Assembly: GCF_023715725.1 (NCBI RefSeq)
Contig: NZ_JAMBOT010000003.1
Span: 62,001-126,000, forward strand
Reading direction: 5' to 3'
DNA length: 64,000 nt
From: Paenibacillus pasadenensis
GTDB taxonomy: Bacteria > Bacillota > Bacilli > Paenibacillales > Paenibacillaceae
A program made the translations under genes and the position numbers. The notes below the pieces were generated by a model that worked only from the letters and a program-made list of their open reading frames with translations, was not told where the DNA came from and ran no database searches. Below, in pieces: positions 42,299 to 52,924 of this stretch. Every line of letters begins with the position of its first letter. Position 1 is the stretch's first letter.

Positions 42299-43748
42299 TT
42301 TTATTAATAAGTCCCTTCAATACGGTTTTGAATATGATTCGGATATCAAAAAAGAAGCTCCAGTTCTCAATGTAAAAAATATCGTGGCGGATGCGCTCGT
42401 CAATCGACGTGTCTCCGCGCAGTCCGTTTGTCTGAGCCCAGCCCGTAATTCCGGGACGGATATGATGTTTCACCATGTAACGCGGAATTTCCTCGCGGAA
42501 CTGGTCCACGAAAAACGGACGCTCCGGCCGCGGGCCGACAACGCTCATTTCGCCGCGCAGAACGTTAATGAACTGCGGCAGCTCATCCAGGCTCGTGCTG
42601 CGCAGGAACGTGCCGAAGCGGGTACGCCTCGGGTCGTTCTGCACCGTCCAGGTCTGGCTGGCGTCCGTTTCCGTGCTGACGCGCATGGAACGGAACTTTA
42701 ACATATGGAAGCTGCGGCGGTTCAATCCTACCCGCTCCTGCCGGAACAAAATCGGCCCCGGCGAGGTCAGCTTGATGCCAGCCGCAATAAGCAGCATAAC
42801 CGGCGAGAGCACAATAAGCGCCGCAAGCGAAAAAGCGATGTCGAATGTGCGCTTGGCGATACGGTTGCCCATCTCGTCCAGCGGCACGTCGCGGATATTG
42901 ATCAGCGGCACGCCGGCAAAATTATCAAAAAACGGCTTGGCCGGAAGAAGATCGAAATAATCCGGTATAATGAGCGTTTTGACCCCGGCCTTTTCACAGG
43001 TTTTGATCAGGTCGCCGTACTTGGAATGTGCATCTAGCGGCAGCGCAATAATGACCTCGTCAATGGTCGGATTGGCGGCCAGCATACCTTCCAGCTCATC
43101 CAAATCGCCAACGATCGGCGCCAGCTGCCTGCCTTTGTACTGGTGAAGAATAGCGGCATCATGCTCGCTCTGGAAATCGTCGAGGAATCCGTACACGTCA
43201 TAGCCGAGATCCGGGTACAGCTGCAGCTTATCGTGAAAGCTCCGTCCAACGCTGCCTGCTCCGAGCACAAGCACATAACGCTTGTTCAGACCTCTTTTGC
43301 GCGCCATTGTGAGCATGCGCTTGACCGAAAACCGGTAAATAATCAAACCAAACAGGTTCATCGCAAAAAACAGCGCAATAAATTGCCGGGAAATATGTAC
43401 TTCCTTCGTAATAAACAGAAGGCTGAGCAAAAGGAGCAGACTAAACGTCTGGACCTGGATAATCTTCAGCACATCGCGCGAGAACTTTTGGCGCCGCTTA
43501 GGCGTGTAAAAGCTCGTATAAAAGCCGATCAGCACAGCAGCAAACGCATAAACCGTGCTCCAGAGCAGGTACGTTTTGAACGGTACCGTGCTATAGTGGA
43601 CCAGCAGCCCGCTGTAAAACTTGATCCAGTACGCCGCCAAAAACAGGCCCAGCATCACGACTAGATCAGCCAGCACATACATTTGCGTCAGAAAACGCTG
43701 GTTTCTTCGAAGCATTCTCATCACCGCTAATACGTTATAGTCTATCAA
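42288..43748 (-). CDS. Undecaprenyl-phosphate sugar phosphotransferase (WcaJ/WsaP type)
   Basis: This polyisoprenyl-phosphate hexose-1-phosphate transferase starts glycan synthesis by moving Glc-1-P or Gal-1-P onto undecaprenyl phosphate. The 486-residue protein has four N-terminal helices (about residues 20-135), a CoA-binding-like Rossmann region (VLVLGAGSVGRSFHDKL), a fifth helix (FSLAALIVLSPVMLLIAAGI) and the catalytic core FRQERVGLNRRSFHMLKFRSM plus the DELPQFINVLRGEMSVVGPRPERP loop. The start is a TTG at 43748 with only a weak site; ATG at 43721 is an alternative. It is the likely initiating enzyme for the glycan locus that follows. Confidence 0.95.
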   Translation of the reverse strand: MIDYNVLAVMRMLRRNQRFLTQMYVLADLVVMLGLFLAAYWIKFYSGLLVHYSTVPFKTYLLWSTVYAFAAVLIGFYTSFYTPKRRQKFSRDVLKIIQVQTFSLLLLLSLLFITKEVHISRQFIALFFAMNLFGLIIYRFSVKRMLTMARKRGLNKRYVLVLGAGSVGRSFHDKLQLYPDLGYDVYGFLDDFQSEHDAAILHQYKGRQLAPIVGDLDELEGMLAANPTIDEVIIALPLDAHSKYGDLIKTCEKAGVKTLIIPDYFDLLPAKPFFDNFAGVPLINIRDVPLDEMGNRIAKRTFDIAFSLAALIVLSPVMLLIAAGIKLTSPGPILFRQERVGLNRRSFHMLKFRSMRVSTETDASQTWTVQNDPRRTRFGTFLRSTSLDELPQFINVLRGEMSVVGPRPERPFFVDQFREEIPRYMVKHHIRPGITGWAQTNGLRGDTSIDERIRHDIFYIENWSFFFDIRIIFKTVLKGLINKNAY

Positions 43749-43889
43749 TCTCTCACTAATTGTACCAAAAAAGGAGAGAGCCAGCTATTTTTTAGACGCA
43801 TTTTGCGTCAAAATGTTTCTAGAAATGACTGGATTTTCAGATTGATAGTTGGAATTAGGATTAATTTCCTCATTAAAAGAGCCCATTCC

Positions 43890-44999
43890 CTACCGAACCG
43901 GCTTCTGACGAAGCTCCCGCCGTTTCGCCCTCATTTCCGGCAGCCGCCGAAAAATAGCAGACCAGCTGGGAAGCAGATCCCGTTCTTTTACTAAGATATA
44001 CCCTAATTTTAATAGTTCAATTGCGATAATAGCCGGAAGATTGAGCAGACTTCTCTCGTTTTTCACCAGCGTGTAAATACGGTTCTCGTAAGAGTGCCGG
44101 CGCACAAACAGAGATACTCCGGCACGTCCGCCTTCCTTCCAGCCCCGGGCATGCAGCGCTCGCGCCTCCGGCACGTACAGCGCCTTCCAGCCGAGCAGGC
44201 GGGAGCGCCAAGCCGTGTCAACATCCTCCTTATACGCAAAAAAGGTCTCGTCAAAAAACTCCCCGCGCAGCTTTACATGCTCCATCATGCTGCGGCGGTA
44301 CATCGCGGCGGCGCCGGAGACGCCAAACGTCTCGCCGCCAGCAAGCCAGGCTGACGCAGGCTCGTTAGCGCCGCGGTCGAACGCTTGGCGCGCCACATCC
44401 ATCCGCAGCCCGGTGCTGTCGATGACAGCATGCTGCGGCAAATGATCCAGCCAGTCGCGGACTGCCTGCGGCAAGCTCCGGATAGACTCGGATGAGCGGT
44501 CCGATTCAACACCACGTTCCGGCACCATATCTCCGCCAACTTCCTCCTCCGGCTGCCGCACCAGCATGCCGGTTGCGCTACCCGCCTCAGGATGGCGCTC
44601 CAGCTGCTCAACGAGCTGCCTTATATAATCGGGATGCAAACGCACATCGGGATTCAGCACAAGCGCATAATCGCTGCCGCTCATAGCCAAAGCTCTGTTT
44701 TGCCCTCCGGCGAATCCCGTGTTCTCCGGGCTCTCCACGACCGTCAGCCCCTGGCCGATGCGGCGCAGGAGCTCACGAGTGCCGTCGGAGGAAGCATTGT
44801 CCAGGACAACAATTTTGTCGATGGGATAACTTTGGGCCCGGACGCACTCCAGGCAGCCTTCAATATCCTTCACACTGTTATATGTCACGATATGGACGCT
44901 TACCGTTCCCTGGACACGGGCGGCAGCGGAGCCTGCCGCCCCGCTGCCGCCGATGTCCAGAGACGGCGGAAGCTGCGCCGCCGAATCCTTGGTATTCAT
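43890..44999 (-). CDS. Glycosyltransferase family 2
   Basis: The 369-residue GT2 enzyme has VSVHIVTYNSVKDIEGCLECVRAQ, the metal-binding region VLDNASSDGTRELLRR, NTGFAGGQNRALAMSGSDYALVLNPDVRLHPDY and GAAAMYRRSMMEHVKL...FDETFFAYKEDVDTAWR. This set fits rhamnosyltransferase-type WbbL/RfbF enzymes. It is GC-rich like the chromosome core and unlike the AT-rich locus further on. It is upstream of wcaJ on the same strand (141-bp gap) and immediately downstream of a beta-glucosidase remnant. Confidence 0.9.
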   Translation of the reverse strand: MNTKDSAAQLPPSLDIGGSGAAGSAAARVQGTVSVHIVTYNSVKDIEGCLECVRAQSYPIDKIVVLDNASSDGTRELLRRIGQGLTVVESPENTGFAGGQNRALAMSGSDYALVLNPDVRLHPDYIRQLVEQLERHPEAGSATGMLVRQPEEEVGGDMVPERGVESDRSSESIRSLPQAVRDWLDHLPQHAVIDSTGLRMDVARQAFDRGANEPASAWLAGGETFGVSGAAAMYRRSMMEHVKLRGEFFDETFFAYKEDVDTAWRSRLLGWKALYVPEARALHARGWKEGGRAGVSLFVRRHSYENRIYTLVKNERSLLNLPAIIAIELLKLGYILVKERDLLPSWSAIFRRLPEMRAKRRELRQKPVR

Positions 45000-45474
<475 letters not shown>

Positions 45475-45702
45475 AATAATCCCTTCTGAATGAATAGGTA
45501 CAATTGAATCCATTATAGGAGGTTAATCCGCTCTATCTTTAGAAACAAGATGGTTTTTCACCTCAACAATCTGGTCATATCTTTGTTCATGATGGATTCA
45601 TTTTGAATAGATAGACTTTAACCATTGAGAATTAATGATTACGGTCGGATTAGTCATAGAGGCTCTTCATCCCGTTCATAAACCGTAAGGAGGAACCAAT
45701 CT

Positions 45703-46581
45703 ATGTCCACTACTGAAAAAGAGCTTCTGCCTCGTCAGTTCACGTCCGAGCCGCGCGCTCAGCTTGATGATGAAATGGCGGTTTACCGTCATTCGGCTAA
45801 TGTCATCCTTTGTGGCTTTTCCCGGCATTTGGAGCCATTTCAGCAATCAATGCGCGGCGGGCTGGAAACGTATTTGTTTCGGCTGCAGACCGAAGGCGAG
45901 GCATCCGTACTGCTGGACGGCCGGATGACCACCGTCGTTCCGGGCGATCTATTGCTATTTTCGCCGGGAGAAGCTTATGAAATCTCCATTCAAGCGCCGG
46001 GGCCAGGTACACGCTTAGGAGCGAGCTCGGACTACTTCCTGATGGCCTCAGGCGCGTGGATGGGCAGCTGGTGGCAGCGACAGTCGCGGCCGCAGCGTGT
46101 GCGGATCGCCGATGACGGCAAAATTTTAGGCATCTGGGAGCAGCTGTCGCTGGAGAGCAAGCGGCTTGACGGCGGAAAGCCCGTTATATTAGATGCGCTG
46201 TTGCAGGCGTTATGCCTCTCCCTGGAGCGGGCCATATTGGAAGCTCCAATCCAAGGAGGAGCAGCTGCGTTAACGGCAATCAAGCTTAAACATTTTGTGG
46301 AGGCTCATGCTACCGAGGTGTTCACGCTGGAGGATGCGGCTGCTCATGTCGGCGTCAGCAAAACGCGCGCTGTCCACCTGTTCAAAAAGGAAACCGGCAG
46401 CTCCATTATGCAGTACGCTCAACAGGTCCGGCTGGCGCTTGCCCTCCGCTTGATGGAAAACAGCCAGCTGACGCTGGAGCAGATTGCGGAGGAGTCGGGG
46501 TTGGGGACATATACGTATTTGCATCGGATATTTCGGGAAAAATATGGAGTTTCGCCGGGGAGTTATCGGCGGCGGGAGTAG
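45703..46581 (+). CDS. AraC family transcriptional regulator
   Basis: The 292-residue regulator has an N-terminal cupin sugar-sensing domain (about 30-150, with EGEASVLLDGRMTTVVPGDLLLFSPGEAYEI) and two C-terminal helix-turn-helix motifs: FTLEDAAAHVGVSKTRAVHLFKKETGSS and LTLEQIAEESGLGTYTYLHRIFREKYGVSPGSYRR. The start has TAAGGAGG 10 bases upstream. It is divergent from the beta-glucosidase remnant, so its original target operon is probably lost. Confidence 0.93.
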   Translation: MSTTEKELLPRQFTSEPRAQLDDEMAVYRHSANVILCGFSRHLEPFQQSMRGGLETYLFRLQTEGEASVLLDGRMTTVVPGDLLLFSPGEAYEISIQAPGPGTRLGASSDYFLMASGAWMGSWWQRQSRPQRVRIADDGKILGIWEQLSLESKRLDGGKPVILDALLQALCLSLERAILEAPIQGGAAALTAIKLKHFVEAHATEVFTLEDAAAHVGVSKTRAVHLFKKETGSSIMQYAQQVRLALALRLMENSQLTLEQIAEESGLGTYTYLHRIFREKYGVSPGSYRRRE

Positions 46582-46821
46582 AGTAAGCTAAGTCCTCAGG
46601 GAACTCGCCGATTAAATAAAGCTAGAACTGTTTTGGCAAACATGCAGTAAGAAAACTGATTTAGCAAAAAAATTAATTATTAGTACCTCTACTTCCCTCA
46701 CTTTATGAGCTACATTGTTGGGATTTATTGTAGTACTGCTTGTCGATTCGATACTAAATGTAAATGATGGAATAAACTATATTCCCCACCACACCAATCA
46801 TGCTTATGGCGCAAATTGTGG

Positions 46822-46827
46822 TATAAT
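46822..46827 (+). promoter_or_regulatory. -10 element of galU
   Basis: TATAAT stands 34 bp before the galU ATG. No convincing -35 was found at 16-18 bp. Confidence 0.45.
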
Positions 46828-46861
46828 TCAAAAGTCAATTCATAGAAAGTAGGCTGCAAAC

Positions 46862-47746
46862 ATGACTATTCGCAAAGCCATTATTCCCGCAGCCGGTTTA
46901 GGAACTCGTTTTTTGCCGGCCACTAAAGCAATGCCGAAAGAAATGCTTCCAATCGTGGACAAACCTACTATTCAATATATCATTGAAGAAGCAGTCGCTT
47001 CAGGTATAGAAGATATTATAATTGTCACAGGTAAAGGCAAGCGAGCGATCGAGGATCATTTTGATTATTCATTTGAGCTAGAGCATCATTTGGCTTCAAA
47101 AAATAAGTGGGATCTACTTGATTCCGTAACTAAGCCTTCTAACATCGCTGACATTCATTACATTCGGCAAAAGGAACCGAAAGGGCTTGGCCACGCTATT
47201 TGGTGTGCTCGCAAGTTCATTGGGAACGAGCCTTTTGCAGTACTTCTTGGCGACGATATAGTCGAGTCCGATACTCCTTGCTTAAAACAACTTATTGATG
47301 TGTATGATCAATATGAATCATCTGTAGTTGGGGTTCAAGAGGTCCCTTGGAATGAAGTTTCAAGGTATGGAATTATAGATGGTAAAAAACTTGCTCCACA
47401 GCTTTTCCAAGCCAATGGTTTTATTGAAAAGCCGGCACGCGAAAACGCTCCGTCAAACTTAGCTATTATGGGGCGTTACATACTAACTCCTGAAATTTTT
47501 GAAATTTTGGGTAAACAGGAAGCCGGTATAGGTGGAGAAATTCAATTGACAGATGCAATCGCTCTGCTGGGTAATGAACAAAATATATATGCATGTAACT
47601 TTGAGGGTCAGCGTCATGATGTCGGTGAAAAGTTTGGATTTGTTCAAACAACCATTCATTATGCGCTTCAACACCCGGAACTTCGGGAGCAAACAATGAT
47701 ATATTTAAGGGAGATTGTAGGTGCACATAAAACGGCTGTAAGCTAA
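46862..47746 (+). CDS. galU: UTP-glucose-1-phosphate uridylyltransferase
   Basis: GalU forms UDP-glucose from UTP and glucose-1-phosphate for polysaccharide and glycolipid synthesis. The 294-residue protein has the signature [41 protein letters not shown]. The substrate-binding [15 protein letters not shown] and [27 protein letters not shown] are present. AT-rich codon use marks the beginning of the glycan island. A strong terminator follows, so it is monocistronic. Confidence 0.97.
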   Translation: MTIRKAIIPAAGLGTRFLPATKAMPKEMLPIVDKPTIQYIIEEAVASGIEDIIIVTGKGKRAIEDHFDYSFELEHHLASKNKWDLLDSVTKPSNIADIHYIRQKEPKGLGHAIWCARKFIGNEPFAVLLGDDIVESDTPCLKQLIDVYDQYESSVVGVQEVPWNEVSRYGIIDGKKLAPQLFQANGFIEKPARENAPSNLAIMGRYILTPEIFEILGKQEAGIGGEIQLTDAIALLGNEQNIYACNFEGQRHDVGEKFGFVQTTIHYALQHPELREQTMIYLREIVGAHKTAVS

Positions 47747-47754
47747 TTCCAATT

Positions 47755-47806
47755 GAGGCTGTTCTGAAAATGATCTAGCTATCATTTCCAGAACAGCCTC
47801 TTTCAT
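47755..47806 (+). terminator. Terminator of galU
   Basis: GAGGCTGTTCTG and CAGAACAGCCTC with inner AAATGAT/ATCATTT make a stem of about 20 bp, followed by TTTCATTTT. Confidence 0.9.
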
Positions 47807-48171
47807 TTTGCCATAAAGAAACTTAAGATATGGTTCAAAAATCATTTGTTAATTTTCATTTATAGGCTCCATTTTGGATCGGTATCTAATAGTAAAGAGG
47901 AAAATGGACCGATTTTCAGTGTCGTGTCTCAGAGTTTAATAATTGGCTACTAAATACAATAGTATTTACAGAATCAACCTAAAGAACTATACTTACGATA
48001 AATATCTAAACATTGGTAGCAACTCACCGACTTAAAATAGTGGGCGTTTATCTGTTATAGGTGGATGTACATATATAGAAACAACTCATTAATCATAATA
48101 ATATATCCAACATTTTTTAAAACAATATAAAACCAAATACAACAATAGACGAATTAGCAGGAAGGACACCT
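47807..48171. other. AT-rich intergenic stretch, no gene seen
   Basis: Very AT-rich; no frame with a plausible ribosome binding site and no clear structure beyond short A/T runs. The acyltransferase leader begins near its end (AGGAAGGACACC before ATG 48172). Confidence 0.5.
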
Positions 48172-49233
48172 ATGAAGAAAAATATCGGATATATAGACTC
48201 GTTGAAAGGAATCGGCGCGATAATTATAGCCCTTTACCATATAATTGGGCTAATTGGGGTACCTGATAGTTCTTTATACTTCATCAATAAAATATTTGAA
48301 GTTATTTCTGTAATTGGATATATTCCAGTAGAAATGTTTTTTTTCTTTTCAGGATATCTAATGTTATATAATTATTCCAATAAGATTAAGAGCATTGATT
48401 TTTTTGACTACTTCAGAAAAAGAACTAAACTTGTATATCCATATTTAATTATTAATATCACTTTATGTTCTTTGTATATTATTATAAAAGGTGGATACAT
48501 CAGTGCATATCAAATATTTTACAATCTATCATTTCTTCAAAGCGGATTTTTCCTAGGTACTGGGGATTTTCGTATTGATATAGCTGGTGGGGGTACGTGG
48601 TTTCTAGCTCCCTTATTATTATCTTATTGCATATTTTTCTATATCTGCAAATATAAAGATGAGGAACAGGCTTTTGGATTATACTGTGGGATAGTTTTAA
48701 TTGGAATAATAGCATTAAAAAATAGTTGGAACTATCCTATTTTAAATGGATATATGTTAAGAGGATTGACTGGCTTTTTTGCAGGATGTATGTTTAGTTT
48801 AATTGCACAAAAGTATGAACTAAAGAGCCGAAAATTAGCTATGTTTGGAACCCTTATATTGTTATTTCTATCTATTAAAATATTTTATCAAAATGAATAT
48901 ACAAGTACATTGGATTTCATTATAATAACAGATTTAGTCGTTCTGCCATTAATAATTATTTTTTTAAACAATTTTTTAACCGCGCGAAAAATTCTTTCTT
49001 TATTCATTTTCAAAAGAATCGGCGCTTTGTCTATGCAATTATTCTTTTTAAACCTTCCCGTTGGTTATTTTTTCAAGTTTCTAATCAGCGAGAAATATTC
49101 ATTCAATACATATGTACAGTATTTCTTGTATTTCACTATATTATTCTCTCTTTCTTTACTATCTGATTATATCATAAGAAAGTGGAGATTTTCAGGTGAG
49201 AACAAACCCGTAAATCCCCCATATGAAGCTTAA
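48172..49233 (+). CDS. Membrane acyltransferase family 3
   Basis: The 353-residue integral membrane protein has about ten helices and the N-terminal signature of the OafA/WcfH-type O-acyltransferases (YIDSLKGIGAIIIALYHIIGL, then EMFFFFSGYLMLYNY with the conserved FFxxSGY). It probably adds acetyl or other acyl groups to the surface glycan made by this locus. Codon use is very AT-rich (Asn, Ile and Lys-rich). The start has GGAAGGA upstream. It is isolated by long gaps and a terminator-like hairpin at 49480. Confidence 0.9.
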   Translation: MKKNIGYIDSLKGIGAIIIALYHIIGLIGVPDSSLYFINKIFEVISVIGYIPVEMFFFFSGYLMLYNYSNKIKSIDFFDYFRKRTKLVYPYLIINITLCSLYIIIKGGYISAYQIFYNLSFLQSGFFLGTGDFRIDIAGGGTWFLAPLLLSYCIFFYICKYKDEEQAFGLYCGIVLIGIIALKNSWNYPILNGYMLRGLTGFFAGCMFSLIAQKYELKSRKLAMFGTLILLFLSIKIFYQNEYTSTLDFIIITDLVVLPLIIIFLNNFLTARKILSLFIFKRIGALSMQLFFLNLPVGYFFKFLISEKYSFNTYVQYFLYFTILFSLSLLSDYIIRKWRFSGENKPVNPPYEA

Positions 49234-49589
49234 TCTTATAGAATTCAGAAAAGACAGTATTGACTGCATCAGATTTGAATTATCCTCCTTTCATCGGATT
49301 CAGATTTGCAATTTACAGGTACAAGAATACTAAATGCCGTCACATCAGTTTTTTTCTTAATGAGAAACAGGACCTAGTCCTCCGGAATCAATTGTTTCCA
49401 CCTCGGCTTAGTTGTTACAATTAAATTAATTTGCTGTAAACTAGCAAGAGATTATTTATTCCTTTAGTAGAGACATGGACACCTTCAAGAGGCTATTTCT
49501 AAATTTACTCTCTTGAAGGTGCTTTTATGAGGTCAATACTAGTCAGTTATCAGCACAGTGATGAGGCCTATTTGCTGAATAACATCATT
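49234..49589. other. Intergenic stretch between acyltransferase and rfbD
   Basis: Apart from one hairpin (49480-49525) no gene or repeat was found. It separates converging genes. Confidence 0.5.
49480..49525 (+). terminator. Terminator-like hairpin
   Basis: CACCTTCAAGAG (49480-49491) pairs with CTCTTGAAGGTG (49510-49521), followed by CTTTTA on the plus strand. It lies 246 bp after the acyltransferase stop. Confidence 0.7.
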
Positions 49590-50432
49590 TTAATCTCCTT
49601 TTTTAAAGAACTTCTTCAAAGCATCATTCCAACTAGGAAAATCATTAAACTCGTTCACCCGAATCGCACTGTGATCCAGCACTGAATAAGCTGGTCTTGC
49701 GGCAGCACGTGGAAATTCCTCCGTTGTACAGGGATTTACCTTGACCGACATCCCTACCTCTTGAAATATTGCTTTAGCAAAATCATACCAAGTACAACTC
49801 CCCCTGCTAGAGGCATGATAGATACCGTATGCTTCCGTCTCAGCAAGCTCCAAGAGAAACGCCGCAAGATCCTTCGTAAATGTAGGAGATCCAACCTGAT
49901 CATCAACAACACTAAGGCTATCGCGCTCAGCTCCAAGCTTCAGCATTGTGCTTACAAAGTTAACTCCGTAAGCTCCATATACCCAGGAAGTGCGAACGAT
50001 AAACCAACGATCATGCAGTGATTGTACCAGATGCTCGCCAACCAACTTGGATTTTCCATATACAGTCTGTGGATTTGTCGCATCATACTCCTGATATGGC
50101 TTACTGCCTTTACCGTCAAAAACATAATCTGTGCTCACATGAATCAGCTTAGCTCCGATTTCTCTAGCAGCGATTGCTACATTTCTGGCTCCCGAAGCGT
50201 TTATCTGATACGCTTCTTCCACAGCAGATTCGGCTTGATCCACGGACGTATATGCCGCACAATTAATAATGACATCAGGCCCTACCATTGCAAAAGCCTC
50301 TCTACACTGCTCTAATGACGTTATGTCCAATTCTTTCCTTCCCATACCGACAATCTCAATACCCTCAACTGTTTCCCATAAAGTAAGTTCCCGACCTAAT
50401 TGGCCGTTTGCTCCCGTGACAAGAACTTTCAT
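49590..50432 (-). CDS. rfbD: dTDP-4-dehydrorhamnose reductase
   Basis: RmlD reduces dTDP-4-keto-L-rhamnose to dTDP-L-rhamnose with NAD(P)H, the last step of rhamnose donor synthesis. The protein of about 280 residues starts MKVLVTGANGQLGRELTLW. The catalytic STDYVFDGKGSKPYQEYDATNPQTVYGKSKLVGE is present, with the YxxxK pair. The start chosen is the family-typical M at 50432. A further ATG at 50474 overlaps the rfbB stop as ATGA and could be used instead. It ends the rmlA-C-B-D set. Confidence 0.95.
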   Translation of the reverse strand: MKVLVTGANGQLGRELTLWETVEGIEIVGMGRKELDITSLEQCREAFAMVGPDVIINCAAYTSVDQAESAVEEAYQINASGARNVAIAAREIGAKLIHVSTDYVFDGKGSKPYQEYDATNPQTVYGKSKLVGEHLVQSLHDRWFIVRTSWVYGAYGVNFVSTMLKLGAERDSLSVVDDQVGSPTFTKDLAAFLLELAETEAYGIYHASSRGSCTWYDFAKAIFQEVGMSVKVNPCTTEEFPRAAARPAYSVLDHSAIRVNEFNDFPSWNDALKKFFKKGD

Positions 50433-50470
50433 ATTCACCGTACTTATGATTCCTTGTGCATTAAAACCGT

Positions 50471-51502
50471 TCATTCTGCACTTTCCGCCTCTTTAAGGCG
50501 GTCTCCATATTGAGTTTCAAAATACTGTTTATATGCTCCGCTTTGCACGCCTTTCATCCACTCTTCGTTATCCAAGTACCAGCGAATGGTCGCGCGGATG
50601 CCGGATTCGTAATCATGTTTTGGCGTCCAGCCAAGCTCATTGCGGATTTTATCGGCATCGATAGCATATCGGCGATCATGTCCGAGACGATCTTTGACGA
50701 ACTGAATGAGCGATTCTGGCTTGCCCAGCTCCTCCAAAATTGTTTTAACCACCTGAATATTGTTACGCTCATTACGTCCGCCTACGTTATAGACTTCACC
50801 GTTCACACCTTTATGAATGACTAGATCAATCGCACTACAATGATCTTCAACATATAACCAATCCCGTACATTAAGACCATCACCATAGACTGGAAGCGGC
50901 TTATTTTGAAGCGCATTCTGGATCATGAGTGGAATCAGCTTCTCAGGGAACTGATATGGACCATAATTGTTGGAGCAACGGGTAATATTTACCGACAGAT
51001 CAAAGGTTTCATGATAAGCCCGGACGAGCAAATCCGCACCGGCCTTACTGGCCGAATAAGGGCTGTTCGCTGCAAGTGGAGTTTGTTCCGTGAATAAGCC
51101 TGTCTCGCCAAGGGTTCCGTATACCTCATCGGTCGAAACTTGTACAAACTTCTTAATATTGTATTGTTTAGACAACTCTAGTAGAGTCTGTGTGCCAAGT
51201 ACGTTTGTCTTAACGAATACATCTGGTTCCAGAATACTGCGGTCTACATGCGATTCCGCAGCAAAGTTGGCTATAACGTCAATTCCCTCTTTGAACAGAG
51301 GCTCCAGTTCTGCACGATTGGTAATATCCGCCTTGATAAAGCGGTAATTGGGATGATTCTCTACCGACATGAGATTCTCCAGATTGCCTGCGTACGTGAG
51401 GACATCGACATTAATAATTTCATATTTTGGGTAGTTCTCAACCATATAAAGCACAAAATTACTTCCAATAAACCCGGCACCACCGGTTACGAGCAACTTC
51501 AC
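50471..51502 (-). CDS. rfbB: dTDP-glucose 4,6-dehydratase
   Basis: RmlB makes dTDP-4-keto-6-deoxyglucose from dTDP-glucose. The 343-residue SDR enzyme has GGAGFIGSNFVLYMVENYP, the catalytic VSTDEVYGTLGETG and YSASKAGADLLVRAYHETF, and NNYGPYQFPEKLIPLMI. The start is GTG at 51502 with AAGGGTG upstream. It lies between rfbC and rfbD. Confidence 0.97.
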   Translation of the reverse strand: MKLLVTGGAGFIGSNFVLYMVENYPKYEIINVDVLTYAGNLENLMSVENHPNYRFIKADITNRAELEPLFKEGIDVIANFAAESHVDRSILEPDVFVKTNVLGTQTLLELSKQYNIKKFVQVSTDEVYGTLGETGLFTEQTPLAANSPYSASKAGADLLVRAYHETFDLSVNITRCSNNYGPYQFPEKLIPLMIQNALQNKPLPVYGDGLNVRDWLYVEDHCSAIDLVIHKGVNGEVYNVGGRNERNNIQVVKTILEELGKPESLIQFVKDRLGHDRRYAIDADKIRNELGWTPKHDYESGIRATIRWYLDNEEWMKGVQSGAYKQYFETQYGDRLKEAESAE

Positions 51503-51607
51503 AAAATCTACGCACCCTTCTGCTTTAGGAGTAGTATCAGATATTTAGAGAATCAGTGCATCCTGAATACTAAAAAGAAGGACAGCCCTATCTCAGATTC
51601 TCGATAC

Positions 51608-52153
51608 TTAAAAGTTAATTTCAGCATCCGCCAAATTAGGATGATACTGATCTTTATCAGATAGGATTGGATTGATCACTGGCCAATCAATCGCTAATGC
51701 AGGATCTTTCCAGGAAATACCCCTATCATGTTCAGCAGAATACAGCTGATCAACTTTATACTGGACCTCACAGTTTGGAACAAGCGTACAAAACCCATGT
51801 GCAAATCCAGATGGTACCAATAGTTGATGGTGATTCGATGAACTTAAAATGAAACCCTGCCACTGACCAAAGGTATGTGAGCCTTTACGAATATCTACGA
51901 CCACATCATAAATTGCTCCTGCTGTACAACGAACAAGCTTGCTCTGCGCTTTCGGTTCAAGCTGATAATGCATTCCCCTAATTACGCCGGCCTCTATCGA
52001 TAACGAATGGTTATCCTGAATGAATTGCTCCTGAATTCCGTTCTCTCGATAACGATTACAGTTATAACTTTCTACAAAAAAACCGCGGAGATCACGATGA
52101 ACAACTGGTTCAATCAATTTCAAACCTGGCAGTTTTGTTTCATGGACCTTCAT
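51608..52153 (-). CDS. rfbC: dTDP-4-dehydrorhamnose 3,5-epimerase
   Basis: RmlC epimerises dTDP-4-keto-6-deoxyglucose to the L-rhamno form. The 181-residue cupin enzyme has the conserved VHRDLRGFFVESYN, NHSLSIEAGVIRGMHYQLEPKAQSKLVRC (catalytic His region), VDIRKGSHTFGQW, and VPSGFAHGFCTLVPNCEVQYKVDQLYSAEHDRGISW. It follows rfbA with a 26-bp gap. Confidence 0.97.
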   Translation of the reverse strand: MKVHETKLPGLKLIEPVVHRDLRGFFVESYNCNRYRENGIQEQFIQDNHSLSIEAGVIRGMHYQLEPKAQSKLVRCTAGAIYDVVVDIRKGSHTFGQWQGFILSSSNHHQLLVPSGFAHGFCTLVPNCEVQYKVDQLYSAEHDRGISWKDPALAIDWPVINPILSDKDQYHPNLADAEINF

Positions 52154-52179
52154 GATTGCACCTGCCTTTTAAATTAATT

Positions 52180-52923
52180 TTATAATTTCAACTTACCAAA
52201 TTCTTCTCCCAGAAGAATATCCTTAGCAAGTTCATTAGCGTGAGTTAATGAAGCATGAGTACCTGCGTCAGTCCACCAGCCCTCCAAGATATCATATGTT
52301 AGATTTTTCAGAGAGATATAGGCATTGTTTACATCTGTTATTTCAAGCTCTCCACGCCCCGATGGCTTTAAAGTCCTTACGATATTAAATACATTGCGGT
52401 CATACATGTAGATTCCCGTAACAGCATAATTGCTCTTCGGTGCTTGCGGCTTCTCCTCAATTGAAACAATTAAATTATTGTCCAGTTCAGGAACTCCGTA
52501 ACGTTGTGGATCATGAACCTCTTGAAGAAGAATTTTAGCCCCTACTCCTTGACTTTTAAAGTTATTGACATATGACTGAATAGAGTCTGAAAAAACATTA
52601 TCCCCCAGAATGACAACCATTTGATCCTCTCCTACAAATTGCTCAGCCAATCCCAGGGCCTGAGCAATTCCCCCCGCTTGGTCCTGGACTTTATATGTCA
52701 ACGATACACCACACTCATGTCCGCTCCCGAGCAAGTTGACAACATCCCCCATATGCTCTTTACCAGTCACAATGAGGATATCAGTAATATCGGCTTGCTT
52801 AAGCTTAGCAATAGAATGATAAATCATAGGATATTTTCCAACAGGGAGAAGATGTTTGTTAGTAACTTTAGTCAATGGATAAAGCCGGGAACCCGTCCCA
52901 CCTGCCAAAATAATGCCTTTCAT
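52180..52923 (-). CDS. rfbA: Glucose-1-phosphate thymidylyltransferase
   Basis: RmlA forms dTDP-glucose from dTTP and glucose-1-phosphate, the first step to dTDP-L-rhamnose. The 247-residue protein has the nucleotidyltransferase signature GIILAGGTGSRLYPLTKVTNKHLLPVGKYPMIYHSI. At 247 residues it matches the shorter Bacillota form of the family (about 245-250) and lacks the last 40 residues of the enterobacterial enzyme. The ribosome binding site AAGGAGG lies before ATG 52923. It begins one base after the preceding glycosyltransferase gene. Confidence 0.95.
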   Translation of the reverse strand: MKGIILAGGTGSRLYPLTKVTNKHLLPVGKYPMIYHSIAKLKQADITDILIVTGKEHMGDVVNLLGSGHECGVSLTYKVQDQAGGIAQALGLAEQFVGEDQMVVILGDNVFSDSIQSYVNNFKSQGVGAKILLQEVHDPQRYGVPELDNNLIVSIEEKPQAPKSNYAVTGIYMYDRNVFNIVRTLKPSGRGELEITDVNNAYISLKNLTYDILEGWWTDAGTHASLTHANELAKDILLGEEFGKLKL

Positions 52924-52924
52924 T

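Noticed and set aside
43795..43809. Short dyad GACGCA-TTT-TGCGTC upstream of wcaJ as a terminator
   Set aside because: Only a 6-bp stem with no U-tract on either strand; could be a protein site, but nothing supports it.
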